This document shows positions 42,628 to 51,856 of a DNA stretch of 64,000 nt, piece by piece. Origin of the DNA: Algoriphagus sp. (GTDB taxonomy: Bacteria; Bacteroidota; Bacteroidia; Cytophagales; Cyclobacteriaceae). The notes beneath the pieces were generated by a model. The model had not been told where the DNA came from. It made no database searches and was given only the letters and a program-made list of their open reading frames with translations. Each line of letters opens with the position of its first letter. The first letter of the stretch is position 1. The stretch covers positions 27,789 through 91,788 of the forward strand of contig JAGXQZ010000065.1 of assembly GCA_018336015.1 (NCBI GenBank), in the 5' to 3' direction. The position numbers were made by a program, and so were the translations under genes.

Positions 42628-44844
42628 ATGAAAATTAAATTTGTACTGATTATACTGACAGGATTTCTTTTAGTCAGTCATGCTCGATCTCAAAGTTTAC
42701 CTGCTCGGAACGCATTTGCATTTAAACTCAAAGAACCTATCCAATTGGATGGCATTCTTGATGAGGCAATATGGACAGATCCGGAAGGTTGGAACGGGAA
42801 CTTCAGACAATATTTTCCCTCAGACACTTCCAAATCCCCGATAAATACCCGTGTCAAGGTCGCATTCGATGCTGAAAATCTGTACCTGGCTGCCGTGATG
42901 GAAAATAACGGCCCACGAAACTATGTATCTACTTCACTTAGAAGGGACTTTCGGGGAGAGCAAAACGATGCGATTGTTTTTGTTTTGGACACCTTCAATG
43001 ATAAAACCAACGCATTTCAGTTTGGAGTAAACCCATACGGGGTACAAAGGGAAGGACTTGTGTCGAACGGAGGTACAAGGTCAGAAGACCTAAGCTTAGC
43101 ATGGGATAACAAATGGTTTTCAGAGGCAAAAATCTTTGAACAACATTGGCAGGTCGAAGTAATTATTCCGCTTTCAACGCTTCGGTTTAATGAAGGTGCG
43201 CAAAACTGGAATGTCAATTTTTATCGAATAGACAGTCACTACGGCGAGCGAAGTACATGGTCTCCCATCCCGAGAAATATCCCGATCATTTCCACAGCTT
43301 TTCTCCAAAAGCTCATTTTCGAAGAGCCTCTCAAGAAAAAAGGTTCGGCCAACGTCTCCCTCATCCCTTATGTGGCTGGGAGAACTTCCCGTAATTTCTT
43401 GGAAGGATCTCAAGAAAACCTAACACCGGCAGTGGGTGGGGATGCCAAAATCGGGATAGGACCTGCGTTGAACCTCGACCTTACCTTCAACCCGGATTTT
43501 TCTCAGGTAGAAGTCGATCAGCAAGTGACCAATTTGGATCGTTTTGAGATCTTCTTTCCAGAAAGAAGACAGTTTTTCCTTGAAAATGCCGACTTGTTTG
43601 AAAGCTTTGGGCAACCCCGATCCAGACCCTTTTTCTCCAGAAGAATCGGAGTAGACATTGACTCTGCAACCGGTCAAAACGTGCAAAGCAAAATCATTTA
43701 CGGTGCCCGACTCAGCGGAAAGCTGAATGAAAACTGGCGCATCGGTGCCATGAATATGCAAACGGCTACGGATGAAGATGCCGGAATCGTTGGAAAAAAT
43801 TTCACCGTGCTGGCCCTTCAGAAGAAGGTATTTACCCGATCTAATCTAGGGCTGATCTACGTGAATAAGGAGTCGCTGGCACTCGATGAATTCAAACAGC
43901 TATTTGATCCCACTGCCTATAACAGACTCATTGGTGCTGATTATAACCTTAATTCATCTAATGGAAAATGGACAGGAAAGGTCTTTTACCATCGGACATT
44001 TGAGTCAGCGGATGTGGAAAAACCCTATTCCTTTAATGCCTACATGCTCTTTACGGACATCCATTGGAACTGGACCTTTAGCTTTCAGGATGTAGGAAAA
44101 TCCTTTAATCCCGAAGTAGGCTTTGTGCCTCGCGTGGACTTCAAGCGATTAAATCCTGACGTGACTTACTTGTTTTATCCCAAATCCAAGTTGATCAACC
44201 GACATGGTCCAAAGCTGGAGTTTGAAGGCTATTGGAATGAAACTCTCGGAACCACCGATCGGGATATCAATCTTGGATACATTGTTCGGTTTAACTCATT
44301 GGCCGAACTTGAAATCAGCCAAAGAAACCGTTTTGTATACCTTTTCAGTGATTTTGACCCCACCCGAACGGGAGGTGAACCTTTGGCTGCGGGCACAGAG
44401 TATCGGTTCCGAAATGTACTGGTGGATTACCGAAGCAATCCCAGAAACATGTTCAACCTTCAATTGCTCGGTGAATTTGGGCAGTATTTCACAGGAAATA
44501 TTCAGCGGATTACCACCCAAACAGGCATCCGATTAGGGTATTTAGCCAATATATCGATGAATTTCAACTATGCCCGAATCCGAATGCCAAAGCCTCAAAA
44601 CGATGCGGATTTGGTGTTGGTAGGACCTAGAATCGACCTGACTTTTACCAAAAATCTGTTCTGGACGACCTTTATCCAGTACAACAATCAGATCGACAAT
44701 ATCAATATTAACACCCGACTACAGTGGCGCTATGCACCGGTTTCGGATTTCTTCCTGGTGTACACCGATAACTATTTCCCGGGAGACTTTATGCCCAAAC
44801 AGCGTTCGCTTGTGTTTAAGCTGAATTATTGGTTGAATTTGTAG
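42628..44844 (+). CDS. DUF5916 outer-membrane-type protein with CBM9-like N-terminal domain
   Basis: 738-aa exported protein: signal peptide (ending 'SHARSQ'), a CBM9-like sugar-binding fold (about residues 30-210; 'PIQLDGILDEAIWTDPEGW', 'VKVAFDAENLYLAAVMEN') and a DUF5916 C-terminal half with many alternating hydrophobic/aromatic strands ('FNPDFSQVEVDQQVTNLDRFEIFFPERRQFFLENADLF' is its conserved block, seen in parts), predicted beta-barrel. Function is unknown; the family is very common in Bacteroidota, often near peptidases or TonB systems. Confidence 0.87.
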   Translation: MKIKFVLIILTGFLLVSHARSQSLPARNAFAFKLKEPIQLDGILDEAIWTDPEGWNGNFRQYFPSDTSKSPINTRVKVAFDAENLYLAAVMENNGPRNYVSTSLRRDFRGEQNDAIVFVLDTFNDKTNAFQFGVNPYGVQREGLVSNGGTRSEDLSLAWDNKWFSEAKIFEQHWQVEVIIPLSTLRFNEGAQNWNVNFYRIDSHYGERSTWSPIPRNIPIISTAFLQKLIFEEPLKKKGSANVSLIPYVAGRTSRNFLEGSQENLTPAVGGDAKIGIGPALNLDLTFNPDFSQVEVDQQVTNLDRFEIFFPERRQFFLENADLFESFGQPRSRPFFSRRIGVDIDSATGQNVQSKIIYGARLSGKLNENWRIGAMNMQTATDEDAGIVGKNFTVLALQKKVFTRSNLGLIYVNKESLALDEFKQLFDPTAYNRLIGADYNLNSSNGKWTGKVFYHRTFESADVEKPYSFNAYMLFTDIHWNWTFSFQDVGKSFNPEVGFVPRVDFKRLNPDVTYLFYPKSKLINRHGPKLEFEGYWNETLGTTDRDINLGYIVRFNSLAELEISQRNRFVYLFSDFDPTRTGGEPLAAGTEYRFRNVLVDYRSNPRNMFNLQLLGEFGQYFTGNIQRITTQTGIRLGYLANISMNFNYARIRMPKPQNDADLVLVGPRIDLTFTKNLFWTTFIQYNNQIDNININTRLQWRYAPVSDFFLVYTDNYFPGDFMPKQRSLVFKLNYWLNL

Positions 44845-44847
44845 TAT

Positions 44848-44888
44848 GTTTAAACCTGTCAGGTATTGGAAAACCTGATAGGTTTAAC
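44848..44888. repeat. AACCTGTCAGGTT-type intergenic palindrome
   Basis: GTTTAAACCTGTCAGGT (44848-44864) faces ACCTGATAGGTTTAAC (44873-44888), one mismatch plus one extra A, between two convergent genes. There is no T-run on either side, so it may be a dispersed repeat rather than a simple terminator; it could still end both transcripts. Confidence 0.6.
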
Positions 44889-44890
44889 CC

Positions 44891-47296
44891 TCATTTACTC
44901 CCCTCCACTCTTACTTTTTTACCTGTCATCAATATTCTACGATACCCACCTTTTGTATCCGAACTGACTTCTTTCCCGAGAACTTTTACTTTGGAAAATT
45001 CCTCAGGAATCTCAATGGAAATACCCCATTTCGATTGGGTTTGCTCGACCTCTATGGCTCGAATTCCTGACTTATCCACATAGCTGATTTTGATTTCATT
45101 ATCACCCACCATGACTTTTTGGATAGAAGCTTCCTCCCAGGCTGTTGGCATCTGAGGGCGGATGTGGATCACTTTATTTCCGGCATCAGGCTGAATCCCG
45201 AAAAACTGCATCACAATCGGTACACTAAAACTGTAGAGATTCCAAGCTTGGGTAAACATCCCGTAATCAGGCGAAACCTCATACATCGATCCCGGCAAGG
45301 CAAATCCAAAACTTCGGGTCATCCGCTTCAGGTAGTCGAGCGCTGCATCCGGATTGCCATAGTTGTTTTCTCCGATGGCAGTTACTCCCGTGGGCAAAGT
45401 CATCACCGCACCCGTGTAGGAAAAGCTCTTGCTTCCTGCAAAAGATCCATCTTCATTTTCGGCCTGTTCGTCCCGATCGATACCCGTCACAAAGGTTCCG
45501 AAAGGATTGGTGTATTTTTTAGCGGTAACCAAAGCGATTTTAGCCTTTTCAGGATCCGCAATTCCGGTTTCCATCGGGGTATTGACTACCCAGTTGTGGA
45601 AGAGTACAAAACCCTGTTTCTGATTCTTGGGCAATGTGGATAACTTGGCTTTAGTAGCATTCAGCTCTTCCACTGCCCAAGGTTTTTTCAGCGTATCCGC
45701 ACGGATGATTGCATCATCCACCAAGTGCAAAGCCTCGTCTACGGTCCCGATAAAATCCGCATAACTTCCAAATTCCTCTACCCAAAAATCAGAATTGATC
45801 TTAGCTGCCAGGGCATCGGAAGTATGTTGATAACTTTTCGAAAGATCGGTTTTTCCAAGGATTTCAGCCATTTTCGCGGCATCTGCAAATGCCTTTTGGG
45901 AATAAGCAGCTACATCAATCATTTCGGATTTGAGCCCGTGGATTTCCATCATTCCATAACCGTCAGCAAGTAGATTGCCATCTTTGTCATTTTCCCGGAG
46001 CAACCAATCCAATCCTTTTTCTATGGAAGGAAAATACTTTTCCAACAATTCCCGATCTCCAGTCCAACGATACACTTCCCAAATCGTGGATGCCCATTGT
46101 GGGGTCTCATTGATATTTCCGGGATTAAATACCGCTCCATTGGTACTTACCTCATGGATGATTCTGCCATTTCCGTTCTCTTTTTCAGATAGACTGTGGA
46201 TAAGTTCGAGGGTAGAGTAAACGAGGTCCTTTCTTCCCGTTGCAATCAAACCCTGGATCGTGTATTCACTATCGACTCCAAAAAACCAAGGATAATCCTG
46301 CAGGCCTGCTCCAAAACCCCTCCCAATTCCCGGCACATCCCGCACCAGCCAATCCGTATTGTATTTGATCCATTGGAACGTTCGCTGCAATTCAGGATCG
46401 GGAATCTGTATTTCTGCTTGGTGGGCAAAAACTTCATATCGCTTCTTTTTGGCAAACCAATCCGAATCCAAGTTTTGCCTGAGATCAACTAAAGTTTCCA
46501 TGGCTTTTAATTCGCTTTCGGTAGAACCGGCGATAAATATTGGGATAATTTGCTCAGAACCCGCCGGCAAGGTCACTTGCAGAGAAAATCCAGCGGCCGC
46601 CCCTTTTCCTTTGGGTGAATAGGCACAGGTCAATTCTTCCTGAGGAGAAATCGAAATTCCTTCCGCTGTTCCCCAAACTGTAAACCAAGGATTGCCTTCA
46701 TCTTTTGCAGAAAAGGTATTCGTCATTTCGTCAAAAGAAATCACATCAGCTTGATCGATCATTCCGGTACGATCGCCTAGCCAAACCGGCATCAAATCCA
46801 CAAAGGCGTTGAACTGAAATTGGGTTGTCTTTTCAGACTTATCCACATTTTTAACCCGGAATAAAACGGTCATCCCTTCTTTTCCATCAGGTACGAAGTG
46901 CAAACGTTCGACTTCAATACCTGAGTTTTCCAAAGAAAATTGAAGCACATTGGAAAAAGGATAATTGGTAAAAGATCTCGCCTGATCCAAACAAAAAGAA
47001 TGACCATCCACTTTTACGGAGGCGGTAAACCCATCCATCAACTTGATCGGATGAAGCCAAATGCCCCCCATCTCTCCCTCCACATGCCAACCCAAATCCG
47101 GGAAAGACCCATTTTGGTGACCGATCAAATACACCCGATCACCAGCTGTCACAAAAGGGGAAGCGAGGTATTCGGATTTTCCTTTTATTCCTTCCTGCGT
47201 GCTTAAATCTTCAAATAAACTTTGATCAGGAGTAAGAGAGGTCTGACAGGAAACCAGGGCTAACAAAATGCTAACAGGCAAAAATTTAAGGGTCAT
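44891..47296 (-). CDS. Six-hairpin (alpha/alpha)6 glycosidase-like lipoprotein, glycogen-debranching-enzyme type
   Basis: 801-aa lipoprotein: lipobox LVSC (lipid Cys about residue 17). An N-terminal beta-sandwich (about 30-290) is followed by the (alpha/alpha)6 barrel (about 300-690) seen from 'FQWIKYNTDWLVRD', 'FGVDSEYTIQGLI', 'GRIIHEVSTNGAVFNPGNINETPQWASTIWEVYRWTGD', 'DKDGNLLADGYGMMEIHG' and 'FGFALPGSMYEVSPDYG' (blocks read separately), then a C-terminal beta domain. Arrangement resembles amylo-1,6-glucosidase and related families (GH15/63/133-like). The acid/base pair cannot be assigned; substrate unknown. Anchored to a membrane or the cell surface. Confidence 0.77.
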   Translation of the reverse strand: MTLKFLPVSILLALVSCQTSLTPDQSLFEDLSTQEGIKGKSEYLASPFVTAGDRVYLIGHQNGSFPDLGWHVEGEMGGIWLHPIKLMDGFTASVKVDGHSFCLDQARSFTNYPFSNVLQFSLENSGIEVERLHFVPDGKEGMTVLFRVKNVDKSEKTTQFQFNAFVDLMPVWLGDRTGMIDQADVISFDEMTNTFSAKDEGNPWFTVWGTAEGISISPQEELTCAYSPKGKGAAAGFSLQVTLPAGSEQIIPIFIAGSTESELKAMETLVDLRQNLDSDWFAKKKRYEVFAHQAEIQIPDPELQRTFQWIKYNTDWLVRDVPGIGRGFGAGLQDYPWFFGVDSEYTIQGLIATGRKDLVYSTLELIHSLSEKENGNGRIIHEVSTNGAVFNPGNINETPQWASTIWEVYRWTGDRELLEKYFPSIEKGLDWLLRENDKDGNLLADGYGMMEIHGLKSEMIDVAAYSQKAFADAAKMAEILGKTDLSKSYQHTSDALAAKINSDFWVEEFGSYADFIGTVDEALHLVDDAIIRADTLKKPWAVEELNATKAKLSTLPKNQKQGFVLFHNWVVNTPMETGIADPEKAKIALVTAKKYTNPFGTFVTGIDRDEQAENEDGSFAGSKSFSYTGAVMTLPTGVTAIGENNYGNPDAALDYLKRMTRSFGFALPGSMYEVSPDYGMFTQAWNLYSFSVPIVMQFFGIQPDAGNKVIHIRPQMPTAWEEASIQKVMVGDNEIKISYVDKSGIRAIEVEQTQSKWGISIEIPEEFSKVKVLGKEVSSDTKGGYRRILMTGKKVRVEGSK

Positions 47297-47470
47297 TGAG
47301 AATAGATTTAAGCCAAAAGATAAGCCAAATCGCTTGAAATAAGGAAATCAAAACGCATGGGCTTGTAAAAAGTAACTCGCTTTTTCCTCTAAAAAACTTT
47401 GATACATTACCCAAAAAGATTTTTTGTGGAAGTTTTCAAACACTTTTCTTAAACAACCTGTTCGCCAAAC

Positions 47471-48913
47471 ATGAAGTACAACAGAGTCCTGGTTTGGTTT
47501 AGAAACGATCTTAGAGTAAGAGACAATGAGGTGCTGACCCGTGCTATTTTGCAAGGGAAAGAAGTGATACCTGTTTATTGCCTTGATCCTAGAATGTTTG
47601 AAAAAACCGAATTGGGATTTCCTAAAACAGGTTCCTTTCGAGCCAAATTCCTGTTGGAATCTGTTGCCGATTTGAGGCATTCTTTTCGAAGGCTGGGCGG
47701 AGATCTGGTGATTCTTCAGGGGAAGCCAGAAGAAGCAGTAATTGAATTAGCTAAAAAAGTTGAAGCAAAGGCCATTTTCTTCTCGAAAGAAGTCACTTCC
47801 GAAGAACGAAATGTGGATAAGTCTTTAGAAAAGTTCGCTTTCGCCAATGGAATTGCCTGTGAAAGCTTCTGGCAAAGCACACTTTACCATTTGGATGATC
47901 TGCCATTTCCAGCTAAGCAAACTCCGGAAGTGTTTACTCAATTCCGGAAAGAGGTGGAAAAGCAATCGAAAATCAGATTGACTTATCCTGAACTGAAGAA
48001 GATAAATTACCCAAAAGAGGCACTGAACTCCAGTGGATCAGAATTGCCAAACCTAAAAGCCTATGGACTGGAGGAACCCAAGCAGGATGTCAAATCGTGG
48101 TTGGAGATAAAAGGTGGAGAGACATCCGCGCTGGGGCGACTCCGGTCCTATTTCTGGGAAAAGGATTTACTGAAAGTCTACAAGGAAACCCGCAATGGGT
48201 TGATCGGGATGGATTATAGCTCGAAGTTTTCCTCTTGGTTGGCCTTGGGCTGCATCTCTCCTAGGACTATCTATGAAGAGGTGAAAAAGTATGAGCGCGA
48301 GCGAAAGAAAAACGATAGCACGTATTGGCTGATTTTCGAATTGATTTGGAGAGATTATTTTCGGTTTATAGCCAAGAAACACGGGGACAAAATATTTGAT
48401 ATTCAAGGCATCCGTCATCAAAAGGACTCCTGGAGGAGAGATCAGGAGCAATTTCAGCGCTGGGTTGAGGGGTTGACAGGAGTTCCTTTTGTGGATGCTA
48501 ATATGCGTGAATTGAAAGCAACGGGTTTTATGTCCAATCGTGGCCGTCAAAATGTGGCGAGCTTCTTGGTCAATGACCTGGGAATTGACTGGACTTGGGG
48601 AGCAAGCTACTTCGAAAGTCAGCTGATCGATTACGATGTCTGCTCCAACTGGGGCAACTGGATGTATGTGGGAGGCGTAGGAAATGATCCTCGAGAAAAT
48701 CGGTATTTCAACATCCTCAGACAGGCCAACAATTACGATAAAAAAGGCGATTTTGTAAGGCTTTGGATTCCTGAATTACAGTCGATTAAGGGATTTGATA
48801 TCCATCAGCCTTGGGAGTTATCCACAGCCCAATTGAGAGCCTTAAAAATTCAACTCGGCAATACTTATCCACAGCCCCAAGTAAAAATTCCCAAACTCGA
48901 AAAAGCATATTAA
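47471..48913 (+). CDS. DASH-family cryptochrome / photolyase
   Basis: 480-aa FAD-containing blue-light flavoprotein. The N-terminal alpha/beta antenna domain (about residues 1-135) begins 'VLVWFRNDLRVRDNEVL'; the FAD domain has 'SSKFSSWLALGCISPRTIYEE' (about 255-275), 'FELIWRDYFRF' (about 295), 'MRELKATGFMSNRGRQNVASF' (about 350-370) and 'YDVCSNWGNWMYVGGVGNDPRENRYFN', the DASH hallmark spacing. DASH proteins repair cyclobutane dimers in single-stranded or looped DNA, some also signal. It is monocistronic with a strong terminator. Confidence 0.94.
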   Translation: MKYNRVLVWFRNDLRVRDNEVLTRAILQGKEVIPVYCLDPRMFEKTELGFPKTGSFRAKFLLESVADLRHSFRRLGGDLVILQGKPEEAVIELAKKVEAKAIFFSKEVTSEERNVDKSLEKFAFANGIACESFWQSTLYHLDDLPFPAKQTPEVFTQFRKEVEKQSKIRLTYPELKKINYPKEALNSSGSELPNLKAYGLEEPKQDVKSWLEIKGGETSALGRLRSYFWEKDLLKVYKETRNGLIGMDYSSKFSSWLALGCISPRTIYEEVKKYERERKKNDSTYWLIFELIWRDYFRFIAKKHGDKIFDIQGIRHQKDSWRRDQEQFQRWVEGLTGVPFVDANMRELKATGFMSNRGRQNVASFLVNDLGIDWTWGASYFESQLIDYDVCSNWGNWMYVGGVGNDPRENRYFNILRQANNYDKKGDFVRLWIPELQSIKGFDIHQPWELSTAQLRALKIQLGNTYPQPQVKIPKLEKAY

Positions 48914-48923
48914 TGACCCCACG

Positions 48924-48950
48924 CCTCAGGAATTTTCCTGAGGTTTTTTT
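48924..48950 (+). terminator. intrinsic terminator of the cryptochrome gene
   Basis: Stem CCTCAGGAA / TTCCTGAGG with TT loop and seven T, 11 bp after the stop codon. Confidence 0.9.
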
Positions 48951-48971
48951 GTGAGAAACCTTAAACAAGTA

Positions 48972-49065
48972 TCCCGCAGCTATGCGCAGAAAACGTCGCA
49001 GATCTACGCAGAATGATTTAGATCAGCGAGATGCTGTGCTTATACATCTGCGTAAATCAGCGGGA
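48972..49065. repeat. CTGCG-type dispersed intergenic repeat, copy 2 (inverted pair)
   Basis: Arms TCCCGCAGCTATGCGCAGA (48972-48990) and TCTGCGTAAATCAGCGGGA (49047-49065) form an imperfect inverted repeat (TCCCGC and CGCAGA ends match exactly), with CGCAGATCTACGCAGA inside. The right arm matches 38402-38420 in 16 of 19 positions. Confidence 0.6.
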
Positions 49066-49156
49066 AAAGCTTGAATAAAATCAGGCAAGTTTTTGAGGAA
49101 AAAGCGCGGATTTATAAAAACTCAAAACACCAATAATAGCTCCATCTAATGGAAAA

Positions 49157-49384
49157 TTAATCTCGCTTTTGATTTGGCTTCCAAAACCAGAAATACTGAG
49201 TCACCAACAGAAATGAGTTCATAAACAGAAGCTCAAACCAAGTCTTTGTCTCAAAAGCCGCCGAGAAATCGAAACATAAGGTCGGGTAAACGTAGGCCTG
49301 AACGAGTAAAAAGTATCCCAAGGAGAATACCAAGTGGAAAACCAAAGTGGTTTTGGCTTTTAGATAGATTTTAAAGTTTTTCAT
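49157..49384 (-). CDS. Small two-helix membrane protein, unknown
   Basis: 75 aa with a charged start (MKNFKIYLKAKT), two hydrophobic helices (about residues 13-35 and 46-68) and a basic end (WKPNQKRD). It stands alone between a repeat-rich spacer and the serine hydrolase gene. I recognise no family; the hydrophobic pattern and an ATG start are the only support, so it could be a chance ORF. Confidence 0.5.
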   Translation of the reverse strand: MKNFKIYLKAKTTLVFHLVFSLGYFLLVQAYVYPTLCFDFSAAFETKTWFELLFMNSFLLVTQYFWFWKPNQKRD

Positions 49385-49554
49385 TCGGTTTTGCTTTGTA
49401 CTAAAATAATCCGAAAGGGTGGCCTATGTATTTTTCAGTTTTTTGAGGCAATTAGATCATTTTCCTGACGTCAGGAAAATGGTATTTAACTCTTATAATC
49501 TCGGCAGCCGCAGCTTTGAAAAAGGATCAAATGAAAAGTTTTGTTAGCTTCTAT

Positions 49555-50787
49555 TTAGTCAATCCAACTGATATTCGGCAGTTTCGCCGGTATCTGCTTT
49601 TTCCTTTTCAATTCTCTTTGGTACAAATAGTCGCCCAACTCTGCGAAAAAAGGTAAGCCAATCTCCTCGGTCTCGTACTTGTCATCGTTGAGGATCTGAT
49701 CCTCGTTGACATAGACGACAGCGGAAACAAAAAACTCCACGCCTGCTTCATAGTCCACAAAATAGGACCCGTCAATCAGGAATCCATAAGACCAACCTGT
49801 CTTGTTGAAAATCCGAAATCTGGAAGGAATCGGGGTTTTGTCTGACCCAAACTTGAAAAACTTGGAGTAGCTGTCGTAGTATTCCGTGGTGTCGTACTTG
49901 GGAAAATTACTTTCTCGGGGAAGCATACTCATGTACTTCAATATAAAGTTGCGATGCTCCTCATTCAGATTAAATCGCTCGATCCCTACAAAAGCTTCTG
50001 GAAAGACGATTCGCTTGACTACTCCATGAAGGTCTGAAAGGGCAAACTTGTTTTTATAGGAAAAATCCATTCCTCCCTGTATAAGGGAATCATTTCGATA
50101 AAAAGCCTGACCGATTTTTGGATTCCCCGGCACCACATACGCACTGTCCGAGTGCCTGGCAGGCAGTTCTAAAAGGGTTTTTCCGAAGTTGTCCACAAAT
50201 CGAATCGGGTTGAAATGTCTGTTTTCTTCGGGAGAAATAGGAAAACTCAAACGCTGGGTGATTACTGAATTCAGTAAACCCTTTTCCCTTAGCTTTTGAT
50301 TGATATAGTCCATCCCCATCAACTCATAGAGTCGGTTAGAAGCATCGTTATCAGAAACCAGCAAAATCTTCTTGATGTAATGCCCGATGCTAGGCAATCC
50401 ATTTTGAGCTGTTGAATCGTTGTAGGCAGGTAGCTGGGAAGGCCTCACCGAATCTGTGAGCATGGCGGTTTCCATAGTCAATCCATCAATATCTTGCTCC
50501 TCAAGCCACTCCAAGGCCACCAAAGCAATCGGTAACTTCACCGTGGAAGCGGGATAGAAATAGTGATTATCGTTCAGATTAAAGGAATGGTCTGTAAAAA
50601 GCGGATTCCCGTGTTCATTGCGGTCAATCTGCGTATAGATAATCTGAACCTGGAATTTGGACGTATCCGAAAGTACTTTTTTCAAAGTCGGGTAGTTTTC
50701 CAATCCTTCCTCAAAAAGCACAGGATCTTTGCTCTCGCAAGAAATCATCCCAAAAGAAAAGGCGAGGAGATAGAGTAGCTTTTTCAT
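49555..50787 (-). CDS. Serine hydrolase of the class A beta-lactamase/penicillin-binding fold (lipoprotein)
   Basis: 410-aa lipoprotein (lipobox MISC, lipid Cys about residue 17). SxxK motif PASTVKL (Ser about 81, Lys about 84), SDN motif in LLVSDNDASN, and KTG motif FNKTGWSYG. All three are in order with usual spacing, so it is a beta-lactamase2-type fold with intact nucleophile. The omega-loop general-base pattern (ExxxN) is not obvious, so a peptidase or esterase role is likelier than antibiotic hydrolysis. Its ATG overlaps the stop of the alpha-oxoamine synthase gene by 4 bp, so they are coupled. Confidence 0.85.
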   Translation of the reverse strand: MKKLLYLLAFSFGMISCESKDPVLFEEGLENYPTLKKVLSDTSKFQVQIIYTQIDRNEHGNPLFTDHSFNLNDNHYFYPASTVKLPIALVALEWLEEQDIDGLTMETAMLTDSVRPSQLPAYNDSTAQNGLPSIGHYIKKILLVSDNDASNRLYELMGMDYINQKLREKGLLNSVITQRLSFPISPEENRHFNPIRFVDNFGKTLLELPARHSDSAYVVPGNPKIGQAFYRNDSLIQGGMDFSYKNKFALSDLHGVVKRIVFPEAFVGIERFNLNEEHRNFILKYMSMLPRESNFPKYDTTEYYDSYSKFFKFGSDKTPIPSRFRIFNKTGWSYGFLIDGSYFVDYEAGVEFFVSAVVYVNEDQILNDDKYETEEIGLPFFAELGDYLYQRELKRKKQIPAKLPNISWID

Positions 50788-51848
50788 GATTTTTCGGAAA
50801 GTTGATGAAGAGCTTCATTTAAGGCCATCAAGTCCCTAAGTGAATGAAAACCCGAAATGACAATACGACTGATACGAGGACTTTCCGAAGTAGGATAGGA
50901 AAAAGACGACGTGATAAATCCCATTTTCTCCAACTTATCAGACCAAGTGGGATCTTTTAGGATAAAAACAGGGAATTTTGCTGAACCTGAAACTGTGGAT
51001 AAGTCGGCTGTTTCTTGATAGAAAACACCGGTAAAGTCTCTGATTTTTTGCCTTTGGGCTTTGTAGATATCCTGAGTTTCCAGAAAAGCCTGGAGATTAG
51101 CAGGCGAACAGGGTGAAGCTCCTGCAAAAATCACCTGACTTTTGATTCCCTGAATCACCTCCTTTTTTCCCAAAATTATCCCTGCCGGCATGGCCAAGCC
51201 TTTTCCCAAGGAACCGGAAATGACCAAGTTTACATTTGGAAACGAATTTTCAGCATAGGTTCCGAATACACTTTTTCCCAACACCCCAAAGGCATGGCTG
51301 TCATCAATCAGGAGTGTGACCTCATGCTTTTTGGCTACTTCCTGAACCCATGAATAGTCATGAATCTCGGCCTGAAGCGGATCAACCGCATTACCCAAAA
51401 TCAGAATTTTCCTAGGTGAAAGCTCCTCTGATTGCTCCAAACACTGATTTTTCCATTGTATAAAATTCAATTGAATATCAGATTTAAAGCCTGTAGGCAG
51501 AATAGCAGGATGCGTGTCCGGCGCTGCCCAACAGAGCTCCGATTTGGGATACACATATTGAACAGCCGTGATTCCGGACAGGTATCCTGAACTCATCACT
51601 ACGGCATCTTCAGCTTGAGCTTTTTTTGCGAAATACTGCTCAAACGCCTCATAAACCTTCAATCGAACATTATTGACCCGGCTCAGCCCTTGGCTGAATC
51701 CATATTGTCGGATACAGTCTATTAATACTGCTTGGTAATGTTGATCATGATCTATACCCAGATAGGACGTTCCACTGAAATAGAGGTAACTCATCTTCCC
51801 GACCTGAATAGTCGGGCCAATACGCCGATCGAGGTTCAGATTATTCAC
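50784..51848 (-). CDS. Alpha-oxoamine synthase-like PLP aminotransferase-fold enzyme (BioF/KBL type)
   Basis: 354-aa fold-type I PLP enzyme. 'YLYFSGTSYLGI' (about residues 21-32), the aspartate/His site LLIDDSHAFGVLG (about 179-191) and the PLP Lys in SGSLGKGL (about 216) follow the family order (8-amino-7-oxononanoate synthase, 2-amino-3-ketobutyrate ligase, capnine/sphinganine-type synthases). These join an acyl-CoA and an amino acid with loss of CO2. It is shorter than the usual 385-420 aa. 8 bp after the VOC gene and overlapping the serine hydrolase start, so one operon. Which amino acid it uses is not readable. Confidence 0.82.
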   Translation of the reverse strand: MNNLNLDRRIGPTIQVGKMSYLYFSGTSYLGIDHDQHYQAVLIDCIRQYGFSQGLSRVNNVRLKVYEAFEQYFAKKAQAEDAVVMSSGYLSGITAVQYVYPKSELCWAAPDTHPAILPTGFKSDIQLNFIQWKNQCLEQSEELSPRKILILGNAVDPLQAEIHDYSWVQEVAKKHEVTLLIDDSHAFGVLGKSVFGTYAENSFPNVNLVISGSLGKGLAMPAGIILGKKEVIQGIKSQVIFAGASPCSPANLQAFLETQDIYKAQRQKIRDFTGVFYQETADLSTVSGSAKFPVFILKDPTWSDKLEKMGFITSSFSYPTSESPRISRIVISGFHSLRDLMALNEALHQLSEKS

Positions 51849-51856
51849 AATCTGGA

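Noticed and set aside
44848..44888. Bidirectional terminator
   Set aside because: The palindrome lacks a T-run on either strand, so I list it as a repeat only.
45119..45643. 174-aa plus-strand ORF inside the glycosidase gene
   Set aside because: Antisense shadow of the lipoprotein gene; no signal or motif.
49555..50787. Antibiotic-resistance beta-lactamase
   Set aside because: SxxK, SDN and KTG motifs are present, but no clear ExxxN omega-loop is seen and it is coupled to a synthase gene; a general serine hydrolase is the safer call.
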